Part shown: piece by piece, positions 1 through 4,021 of the stretch
Numbering within the stretch: position 1 is the stretch's first letter
Layout of the letters: the number at the start of each line of letters is the position of its first letter
Source: Eggerthellaceae bacterium
Lineage (GTDB): Bacteria; Actinomycetota; Coriobacteriia; Coriobacteriales; Eggerthellaceae
Assembly (NCBI GenBank): GCA_003452695.1
Contig: DMNP01000026.1
Location: forward strand, 1 to 5,369
Direction: 5' to 3'
DNA length: 5,369 bases
The notes under the pieces: model-generated
The model's database searches: none
What the model was told of the DNA's origin: nothing
The model's input: only the letters and a program-made list of their open reading frames with translations
Translations under genes and position numbers: made by a program

Positions 1-30
1 TGCCCTTCGCCTTGCAGGCGCGCGTACCAG

Positions 31-111
31 GGGGGCGTTTCTCTTGGCGCAGCGCGCGCCGTCGTGAAGAGGAGCGCTTTGACGCACGGGCATGCGCGTC
101 GAAACGTCCCC
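31..111. repeat. Inverted repeat enclosing two hairpins
   Basis: GGGGGCGTTTC at 31-41 pairs with GAAACGTCCCC at 101-111, giving 11 pairs of which one is G-T. The enclosed DNA contains two smaller hairpins: GGCGC/GCGCC (46-50 and 56-60) and GACGC/GCGTC (81-85 and 96-100). Together they would fold as a three-way junction in RNA or single-stranded DNA. The pairing is read directly from the sequence. Function is unknown; it could be an intergenic repeat or the end of an upstream transcript. Confidence 0.4.
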
Positions 112-122
112 TCGACACCCCC

Positions 123-229
123 GAAGCACGTTTGGGGACCCCCACCCCTTCCATTCATTCAGATGAGGCAAACATTGTACCTGGCGTTTCCATAAATGAA
201 TGGAAGGGGCGCGTCCCCAAGCATGCTTC
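123..229. repeat. 107-bp long imperfect palindrome
   Basis: The core is a perfect 15-bp inverted repeat, CCCCTTCCATTCATT (145-159) against AATGAATGGAAGGGG (195-209), with a 35-base centre. Beyond a short asymmetric internal loop, a second stem pairs 123-138 with 214-229, with one mismatch (129/223) and one G-T pair (131/221). About 30 base pairs are thus formed in one extended hairpin. CCCGAAG occurs at both outer edges (120-126 and 229-235), which might be a target-site duplication or simply part of the palindrome. It encodes no protein. A miniature inverted-repeat element or a structured transcript end are both possible. Confidence 0.55.
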
Positions 230-241
230 CCGAAGTCGCGT

Positions 242-280
242 CCCGCGGAACCAGACGTCTGGTGGCTGTCTGGTCGCGGG
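242..280. repeat. REP-like palindromic element, copy A
   Basis: This is a 39-bp hairpin: CCCGCG (242-247) pairs with CGCGGG (275-280), and after a two-base bulge ACCAGAC (250-256) pairs with GTCTGGT (268-274), leaving an 11-base loop. The segment 250-263 is also a perfect 14-bp palindrome, ACCAGACGTCTGGT. A second copy lies exactly 129 bp downstream, aligned without gaps. The bulged stem is the shape of repetitive extragenic palindromes, but I cannot tell how common it is in the genome. Confidence 0.5.
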
Positions 281-370
281 CGGGCGGGGCCGTATTCGCC
301 AGTCCAGATGACAACAGAGCCCCCTCGTCATCGTCGGAGACGACGGGCTCGGTCCCCGTTGTCTCAGCAT

Positions 371-409
371 CCCGCGGAAGCAGACAACTGGCGACTGCCT
401 GGTCGCGGG
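371..409. repeat. REP-like palindromic element, copy B
   Basis: This element matches copy A (242-280) at 33 of 39 positions by hand alignment. The outer CCCGCG/CGCGGG stem and the two-base bulge are kept, while the inner stem is weakened by two mismatches (380/402 and 384/398). Both copies are followed, at different distances, by GTCCCCGTTGTCT, so a larger mosaic unit may have been duplicated. Confidence 0.45.
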
Positions 410-452
410 AACGGGAAGGGGGACCGTGACACCATTGCCGTCGAATCGAAAG

Positions 453-476
453 GGGCCCGCCGTGCTGAACGGGCCC
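453..476 (-). terminator. Probable terminator of the ATPase gene
   Basis: GGGCCCG (453-459) and CGGGCCC (470-476) form a perfect 7-bp GC stem with a 10-base loop. On the minus strand the stem is followed by CTTTCG, a short T-run. It lies about 95 bases beyond the stop codon of the ATPase gene and is the best transcript-end candidate there. The T-tract is weak, so efficiency is uncertain. Confidence 0.4.
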
Positions 477-505
477 TCGGGACGGTGCGGGAGACAACAG
501 CCTCC

Positions 506-568
506 GTCCCCGTTGTCTTGCGTCCCCGTTGTCTTGTTCGGGACCCCCGCCCCTTCCCCGTTGTCTTG
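506..568. repeat. Short direct repeats (CCCCGTTGTCTTG)
   Basis: GTCCCCGTTGTCTTG occurs at 506-520 and 522-536, a 16-bp period, and TCCCCGTTGTCTTG again at 555-568, ending just before the ATPase stop codon. A related GTCCCCGTTGTCT is at 352-364. AGACAAC at 492-498 is the inverted form and can pair with GTTGTCT at 512-518. On the minus strand these lie in the 3' untranslated region of the ATPase transcript. Function unknown. Confidence 0.5.
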
Positions 569-570
569 CG

Positions 571-1995
571 TCAGAACGCGAAGAGGTCGTCTGCGGTGAC
601 GGTGGCAACGATGTCCCAGGAATGCGCGTTCTCCTTCAGCCCGTACGCCGACACCATAGTCAGCAGAACAGCGTTGCCGGTCCCGCTCTCCGATTGGAAT
701 ACCTGCCTTTTGCGGCGAAGGTCCTCCTCGCATTCCTTGTCGATGGAGAACTCGCCGTCGGTGTACTTCATCTCGCACAGGTTAGTAACCTTGTCCGCGC
801 GCTCGATGACGAGGTCCACCTGCACGCCAGGGTCGCTTTCGGAGCTCATCCACGGGAAACACTCTGCCTGCACCGCCGATATGCCGATGGCGTGCTTCAG
901 CTGCTGGATATGGCAGAGGCACGCGATCTCGAAGGCGTTGCCCCTCCATGCGTAGTAGGCTGGCGTCCCGATGAACGACTGCCAACTCGCCTCCTTCCCG
1001 TCCTCCACGAAGCGGAAGCTGAAGAGCAGGAACGGGTCGACGAGCTGGTACACGGTGGGCTTGCGCTTCTCGTAGCGGTTCTTGTACTTCCGTATGTAGC
1101 CGCACTTCTCCAGGTCGTCGAGGGCCCTCTTAAGGGTGCCGCTGTTGCCCCCCGCCAGCTTCTCGACCAAATCCTTGCGGCGCACCCCCGCCTTCGAAGC
1201 CGACAGCACCCGCAATATGCTGCGATGGAGCGGGGACTCGCCCAACGTCGCCTCCATGAGATGAGGGACCTCGCGTCTGAGCGACGCACGAACGTCCAGG
1301 CAGAGCGCGTCGATGTTCTGCGGAAGGCTCTTCCTCCTGTCGAGCATGTTGATGTAATAGGGCAGCCCCCCGAAGACCATGTAGCATTGCAGAACGGCGT
1401 CTCGACTCCACCCGAGGCGCAGCGACTCCACCATCTCCTCGACCTCGTGCAGGCTGAATGGGGCAACATACATCTGCCTCGTTACACGGTTATACAGGCT
1501 GCCCGAGTTCTCGAACAGATTCTTTATTATCCACGAGGTCGCAGAGCCACACACTATCACAACCACGTCGTCCTGCTTGGAAGCCCATCTGTTCCAGAAG
1601 TCGGCGAACGCATAGAGGAAATCGGATCGCTTCGTGGCGAACCAGGGAAACTCGTCGAGGAACACGACACGCCGCCCCCCGCGGAAGCGCACAACGCTGT
1701 CGGACTGCAGCACGCCGCGAAGCCTTTCGAAGGCCTCGAACCAATCGGCCGGCATCGCACGCTCGAGACAGCCGAATTCGCGAAGGGCGCTGTGGAACAC
1801 CTTCAGCTGCGTGCGCTCCCGCTTGTCTTCGGAACCTGTGGCCGAGAAGGCGAAAGACCCCTCGAACGCGTTTTCCACCAGGTACGTCTTGCCCACGCGT
1901 CGCCGCCCGTAAACGCAGATCAGCTCGGCCTTGCCCGACCGGCAGTACTCGGCCAGGTCGTCGAGTTCTTTCCTACGCCCAATCATCAATCCCAT
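571..1995 (-). CDS. AAA ATPase, archaeal-ATPase/DUF234 family, nuclease-like C-terminus
   Basis: A 474-residue cytoplasmic P-loop ATPase. Visible in order: an N-terminal IGRRKEL motif; Walker A GRRRVGKT (30-37); Walker B VVFLDE (110-115) followed by FPW, as is typical of this family; a sensor-like CGSA (149-152); FGGLPYY (208-214); a winged helix around 255-320; and a PD-(D/E)XK nuclease-like domain with GNAFE (352-356), D394 in VDLVI and the E-x-K pair E408/K410. Length and order fit the archaeal ATPase (PF01637) plus DUF234 (PF03008) family, whose function is unsettled; links to mobile DNA have been suggested. The ATG at 1995 is preferred over an in-frame GTG at 2061 because GGAGG lies five bases before it and a TATAAT box would otherwise be inside the gene. 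It stands alone, with no co-directional neighbour close by. The substrate and any partner are unknown; nuclease activity is inferred from residues only. Confidence 0.9.
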   Translation of the reverse strand: MGLMIGRRKELDDLAEYCRSGKAELICVYGRRRVGKTYLVENAFEGSFAFSATGSEDKRERTQLKVFHSALREFGCLERAMPADWFEAFERLRGVLQSDSVVRFRGGRRVVFLDEFPWFATKRSDFLYAFADFWNRWASKQDDVVVIVCGSATSWIIKNLFENSGSLYNRVTRQMYVAPFSLHEVEEMVESLRLGWSRDAVLQCYMVFGGLPYYINMLDRRKSLPQNIDALCLDVRASLRREVPHLMEATLGESPLHRSILRVLSASKAGVRRKDLVEKLAGGNSGTLKRALDDLEKCGYIRKYKNRYEKRKPTVYQLVDPFLLFSFRFVEDGKEASWQSFIGTPAYYAWRGNAFEIACLCHIQQLKHAIGISAVQAECFPWMSSESDPGVQVDLVIERADKVTNLCEMKYTDGEFSIDKECEEDLRRKRQVFQSESGTGNAVLLTMVSAYGLKENAHSWDIVATVTADDLFAF

Positions 1996-2029
1996 GGCAA
2001 CCTCCCGCTTTTCGTTGTCGTTTGGTGTT

Positions 2030-2058
2030 ATTATAAGCAGATATTGCTCTTTATTTGG
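2030..2058 (-). promoter_or_regulatory. Candidate promoter of the ATPase gene
   Basis: A perfect TATAAT lies on the minus strand at 2035-2030, about 35 bases upstream of the chosen ATG, giving a short leader with GGAGG. At a 17-base spacing the -35 position is CCAAAT (2058-2053), a poor match that falls inside an inverted repeat. This suggests dependence on, or blocking by, a regulator. No transcription data support it. Confidence 0.5.
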
Positions 2059-2095
2059 CACGTAGTTATGTATTTAATACACTTAGTGCCAAATA
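2052..2095. promoter_or_regulatory. Perfect 10-bp inverted repeat, probable operator
   Basis: TATTTGGCAC (2052-2061) and GTGCCAAATA (2086-2095) are perfect inverted copies with a 24-base AT-rich centre. That centre contains a smaller palindrome, TGTATT-T-AATACA (2069-2081). The proximal arm covers the -35 position of the ATPase promoter, where a dimeric repressor or activator would act. Arm centres are about 34 bp apart, some three helical turns, which suits binding on one face of the DNA. The regulator is not identifiable; the ATPase's own winged helix is one possibility. Confidence 0.5.
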
Positions 2096-2100
2096 TAAGC

Positions 2101-2162
2101 AACATCGGCGTCTGGTACGCTCTACTGTATTCTTGCAACAGGACGTACCGGGCGCCGGTGTT
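2101..2162. repeat. 62-bp imperfect palindrome upstream of the ATPase gene
   Basis: AACATCGGCG (2101-2110) pairs with CGCCGGTGTT (2153-2162), with one T-G pair. After a symmetric three-base internal loop GGTACG (2114-2119) pairs with CGTACC (2144-2149), and CTGT (2125-2128) can pair with ACAG (2138-2141). It begins six bases beyond the operator-like dyad. It may be the tail of an unseen transcript, a second regulatory site or a miniature mobile element. Confidence 0.4.
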
Positions 2163-2196
2163 TCACGCTTTCGCATTCGTCGTGGCCGGTGCGGAA

Positions 2197-2225
2197 CGTC
2201 GGGACGTCGGAGCGTCGGGACGTCG
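2197..2225. repeat. 13-bp direct repeat
   Basis: CGTCGGGACGTCG occurs at 2197-2209 and again at 2213-2225, a 16-bp period. Each copy contains GACGTC, itself a palindrome. No function is apparent; it lies in gene-free DNA. Confidence 0.5.
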
Positions 2226-2309
2226 AGCTTGCGGGGAATGCCCCGCCATGGGCAAAGCCGACGAAGGGCCGCCCGCGCGTGCCGAGAGAAGCGCCCCCGC
2301 AACGTACGC

Positions 2310-2478
2310 GGCCCCATCCACCCGCAAGGCCGCCCTCGTTTTCCATGAAGTGCGGCTTGCGGGTGGATGGGGCCACTGATAGCGACTTTTCCGGGGTTTC
2401 GCCGCACGAGGGCGGGGTTGCGGGTGGATTTCGCGCTTTTCGGGAGGTTCCCGACGGCGTTTCCCCTGCTCGGCCCTA
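2310..2478. repeat. 169-bp intergenic repeat, copy 1
   Basis: The unit starts with a hairpin: GGCCCCATCCACCCGCAAG (2310-2328) pairs perfectly with 2356-2374. It continues with a conserved 35-bp block (2404-2438) containing TTGCGGGTGGATTTCGCGCT and ends with CGGCGTTTCCCCTGCTCGGC and CCTA. A second copy starts 239 bp later and aligns without gaps at about 138 of 169 positions. The terminal blocks are identical between copies while the hairpin loop and the mid-unit spacer vary, so structure seems to be preserved. A further partial inverse segment, CCACCCGTAACCCCCGCC, lies at 2498-2515 between the copies. This is probably a dispersed extragenic element; function unknown. Confidence 0.65.
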
Positions 2479-2548
2479 GGCGGCAACTCACGATTCCACC
2501 CGTAACCCCCGCCTTCTGCCCGCGGGGGGCCGGAATCGGCGCTTCCGC

Positions 2549-2717
2549 GGCCCCGTCCACCCGCGCGGCCGCCCCCGCCTCCCGCGAGGCGCGGGTTGCG
2601 GGTGGATGGGGCCACAAGATCGGCCTTTTCCGCGCTTTCGGCGCACGAGGGCGGGGTTGCGGGTGGATTTCGCGCTTCCGGGAAGGCCGCCGGCGGCGTT
2701 TCCCCTGCTCGGCCCTA
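2549..2717. repeat. 169-bp intergenic repeat, copy 2
   Basis: This copy shares with copy 1 the paired arms (2549-2564 with 2598-2613, the one change at 2555 becoming a G-T pair), the 35-bp block (2643-2677) and the 24-bp end block (2694-2717). The change that keeps pairing is a small sign that the hairpin matters. The 70 bp between copies (2479-2548) do not resemble the 70 bp before copy 1, so this is not a simple tandem duplication of 239 bp. Confidence 0.65.
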
Positions 2718-2828
2718 TGATGATTCCCAATTATCATCTCAACCCCTCCACCGCGCAAAGGGGGTTCTAGAACGCCACCTCGCCCTCAGGCTATCCGAAA
2801 ATTGCAAGACAATTAATCAGAAAGCGCC

Positions 2829-2939
2829 ATGCGCAATGAGCGCGAACTTGCCTACGCATCGATTCGCTATCATGCCGCACATGGACGGTGGCAGCTGCTT
2901 CACCTTCTTTGGAAGGTAGGCAGTTATGGTGGGTTATAG
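2829..2939 (+). CDS. Possible 36-residue small ORF (doubtful)
   Basis: ATG at 2829 opens a 36-codon frame starting MRNERELAYASIRYHAAHGR and ending in TAG at 2939. The peptide has normal composition, unlike the arginine/glycine frames nearby, and ends 32 bases before a strong hairpin terminator that also has a T-run in the plus direction. Against it: there is no clear ribosome binding site, no recognised family and it is very short. It could equally be a fragment of a decayed gene. Confidence 0.15.
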   Translation: MRNERELAYASIRYHAAHGRWQLLHLLWKVGSYGGL

Positions 2940-2971
2940 GCCATATTCACGCAAGCCTATTTGAAAAAGAA

Positions 2972-3004
2972 AGCAGGTCAACCAAATTCAATGGTTGACC
3001 TGCT
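2972..3004 (-). terminator. Strong intrinsic terminator
   Basis: AGCAGGTCAACCA (2972-2984) pairs perfectly over 13 bp with TGGTTGACCTGCT (2992-3004) around a 7-base loop. On the minus strand it is followed by TTTCTTTTTC, a strong T-tract; on the plus strand by ATTTTC, so it could act both ways. It begins eight bases beyond the CCA of a tRNA-like 3' end at 3013-3032, the usual position for a tRNA terminator. Confidence 0.8.
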
Positions 3005-3012
3005 ATTTTCCG

Positions 3013-3032
3013 TGGTGGAGATGATGGGATTC
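3013..3032 (-). other. tRNA 3'-end fragment, possible attachment-site remnant
   Basis: On the minus strand this reads GAATCCCATCATCTCCACCA, which parses as the end of a T-loop (GAAT), a T-stem 3' strand (CCCAT), an acceptor 3' strand (CATCTCC), discriminator A and CCA. The tRNA body is absent: sequence upstream on that strand is an unrelated palindrome. A short tRNA end from T-loop to CCA, with its terminator in place, is the classic remnant left where an integrase inserts an element into a tRNA gene. No integrase is in the window, and chance similarity of 20 bases cannot be excluded. Confidence 0.4.
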
Positions 3033-3180
3033 CGTATTTTGCCCTCCGGGCAAAATCACGTGCTCCGGCTGAAGCCCCCGCACCGATTTCCTAGAATCGT
3101 GCCACTGGCACGATTCTGCCCTCTGGGCCGGAAATCGACCTCATCGGTTCGAATCCCCGCGCGCGGCCCGGACATGAGAA
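3033..3180. other. Cluster of perfect hairpins with a T-arm-like motif
   Basis: ATTTTGCCC (3036-3044) pairs with GGGCAAAAT (3048-3056) around TCC. Then CGATTTCC (3084-3091) pairs with GGAAATCG (3130-3137), enclosing two hairpins: AGAATCGTGCC/GGCACGATTCT (3093-3103, 3107-3117) and GCCC/GGGC (3118-3121, 3125-3128). Only single unpaired bases lie at 3092 and 3129, so the fold is a compact three-way junction. On the plus strand GGTTCGAATCC (3146-3156) matches the tRNA T-arm consensus, but its flanks do not make a T-stem. No protein is likely. It may be mobile-element end DNA or a structured RNA. Confidence 0.45.
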
Positions 3181-3200
3181 GGCCCCCGTTGCCGAGGGCC
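3181..3200 (-). terminator. Hairpin terminator, likely end of the VOC operon
   Basis: GGCCC (3181-3185) pairs with GGGCC (3196-3200), and after one mismatch CG pairs with CG around a TTGC loop. On the minus strand it is followed by TTCTC, a weak T-tract. It lies 71 bases beyond the stop codon of the last VOC gene and just after a tRNA-end-like sequence, so it may originally have been a tRNA terminator now serving the operon. Confidence 0.45.
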
Positions 3201-3206
3201 ATTGGC

Positions 3207-3223
3207 TTCCGTGGTGGAGATGA
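3207..3223 (-). repeat. Second copy of the tRNA-end-like 17-mer
   Basis: TTCCGTGGTGGAGATGA here is identical to 3008-3024, 199 bp away. On the minus strand both read TCATCTCCACCACGGAA, i.e. a tRNA acceptor end plus five bases past CCA, and both run into a hairpin terminator. Upstream on the minus strand is GGGGGTTCGTACGCTTCGCGC, which recalls a T-arm but has extra bases, so no tRNA can be folded. Confidence 0.45.
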
Positions 3224-3271
3224 GCGCGAAGCGTACGAACCCCCGCAGCCTCGGAGCTGATTCGAGACTGC

Positions 3272-3907
3272 TTAGGCCCCCAAAGGGATGAACATGCGTT
3301 CCTCGGAGCCATCCCAGTTTTGCCTTGCGGCGAGAATCGCATCGTGGAGCCGCTTCGCGCGGGGTTCGATGAGCTGCACCGCAAATCCCACCTGCTTGCG
3401 CATGTCAGCAACCATGAACGAGGGCTTGCCCGCATTCGCCCGCACGGTGGTTTCGTCCGCTCCCACGGCTCTTGCTTTTTCAAGCGCGTTCTCCAGGTTG
3501 GGATATCCTACGGTTATGATGGGGACCTTCAGGAATTCGCACGCATCTTGAGCTTCCTCCAGACTCTCAACGAACATGTGGACGTGGTTCAAACCCGATT
3601 TGTCTTGCTCGTTGAGCTCGGTGAACATGGTTGGAACCGACCAATCATTCTGGGTGACGACCTCGATGGAGTGGCTGCCCCACGCGCCGTAGCACGCATG
3701 GAACTCCAGCCCTGCGCAGTCGACCTCGTCACCATGGTAGTACAGCTTGCCGAACGTGTTCGTCGTGTAGAAGAACGGCCCCGACCCGAACAGCTTGTTG
3801 TGCTCAAGCATGAACTGCTTCCAATCAGGTGCGCAGAAACCCAGCTGGTGAACCCAGTCGCGATTTTTGAAGTAGCCCGTGTAATCTCTTGTTATGATCT
3901 CAGCCAT
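3272..3907 (-). CDS. VOC (glyoxalase-fold) family protein, longer paralogue
   Basis: A 211-residue soluble protein with the two-module VOC fold, which binds a divalent metal and catalyses isomerisation, epimerisation, lyase or dioxygenase reactions. Candidate ligands by position are H20 (WVHQLGF), E82 (HSIEVV), H108 (GLNHVHMFV) and E181 (VQLIEP), a complete set in the style of methylmalonyl-CoA epimerase. FGSGPFFY (40-47) is typical of the Glyoxalase_4 group. The C-terminus carries QNWDGS (196-201), also found in the next paralogue. The ATG at 3907 is preferred over longer in-frame starts because GAGGGAAGA precedes it. It lies 114 bases after the other VOC gene and is probably cotranscribed. 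Substrate unknown; an acyl-CoA or a keto/enol compound would fit. Confidence 0.8.
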   Translation of the reverse strand: MAEIITRDYTGYFKNRDWVHQLGFCAPDWKQFMLEHNKLFGSGPFFYTTNTFGKLYYHGDEVDCAGLEFHACYGAWGSHSIEVVTQNDWSVPTMFTELNEQDKSGLNHVHMFVESLEEAQDACEFLKVPIITVGYPNLENALEKARAVGADETTVRANAGKPSFMVADMRKQVGFAVQLIEPRAKRLHDAILAARQNWDGSEERMFIPLGA

Positions 3908-4021
3908 TCTTCCCTCTATCGACTCCGATATCATGCTTGCAAGGACGATACACCTGCGACGTGCCAGCTCGCGCAACAAACACATCCCGGAAACCCGAAG
4001 GAAACCGGAGCACGCCTAAGC

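Larger units (their letters stand above)
1..570. other. Gene-free repeat-rich intergenic region
   Basis: No open frame here looks like a protein: the candidates are arginine- and proline-rich, overlap each other on both strands and run across palindromes. What the stretch does hold is a series of inverted repeats (31-111, 123-229, 242-280, 371-409), a probable terminator for the downstream ATPase gene (453-476) and repeated copies of GTCCCCGTTGTCT (352-364, 506-518, 522-534, with a shorter copy from 555). A further small hairpin, TCGTC/GACGA, sits at 331-343. The sequence GGGACCCCC(A/G)CCCCTTCC occurs at 135-152 and 540-557, so these elements share building blocks. I see no gene at the left edge of the window. 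Confidence 0.6.
1996..2828. other. Gene-free, repeat-dense intergenic region
   Basis: After the ATPase promoter this stretch holds no credible gene. Open frames on both strands are low-complexity and rich in arginine, glycine and proline. They cross two repeat copies 239 bp apart, a period not divisible by three, so a frame reads different peptides from each copy. Contents: an imperfect palindrome (2101-2162), a 13-bp direct repeat (2197-2225), a GCGGGG/CCCCGC hairpin (2231-2246), the two 169-bp repeats, an ATGATGAT/ATTATCAT hairpin (2717-2737) right at the end of the second repeat, and an AACCCC/GGGGTT hairpin (2741-2766). AT content rises sharply after about 2717. Confidence 0.6.

Noticed and set aside
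352..568. CRISPR array
   Set aside because: The repeats are only 13-15 bp, two are nearly adjacent, and there are no uniform spacers of 25-40 bp.
155..778. Minus-strand frame of 207 codons in the left intergenic region
   Set aside because: It overlaps the ATPase C-terminus in another frame and translates short repeats and palindromes into arginine/proline-rich sequence.
529..2379. Plus-strand open frame of 616 codons over the whole ATPase gene
   Set aside because: It is antisense to a gene with clear Walker motifs and family features; long antisense frames are common in GC-rich genes, and this one shows no domain and runs on into the intergenic repeats.
2310..2717. Insertion sequence or transposon
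   Set aside because: No transposase frame lies within or beside the repeats, and the flanks show no convincing target duplication; an extragenic repeat fits better.
2066..2758. Overlapping arginine/glycine/proline-rich frames on both strands
   Set aside because: They read through two repeat copies 239 bp apart, not a multiple of three, so the copies are read in different frames; composition is that of non-coding GC-rich DNA.
3011..3260. Complete tRNA gene
   Set aside because: Acceptor-end and T-arm-like pieces are present, but no 5' acceptor strand (GGAGATG on the minus strand), D-arm or anticodon arm can be placed at proper spacing.
4001..4012. Hairpin between the two VOC genes
   Set aside because: The GGTTTCC-like segments around 3998-4017 are direct, not inverted, so they do not form a terminator stem.
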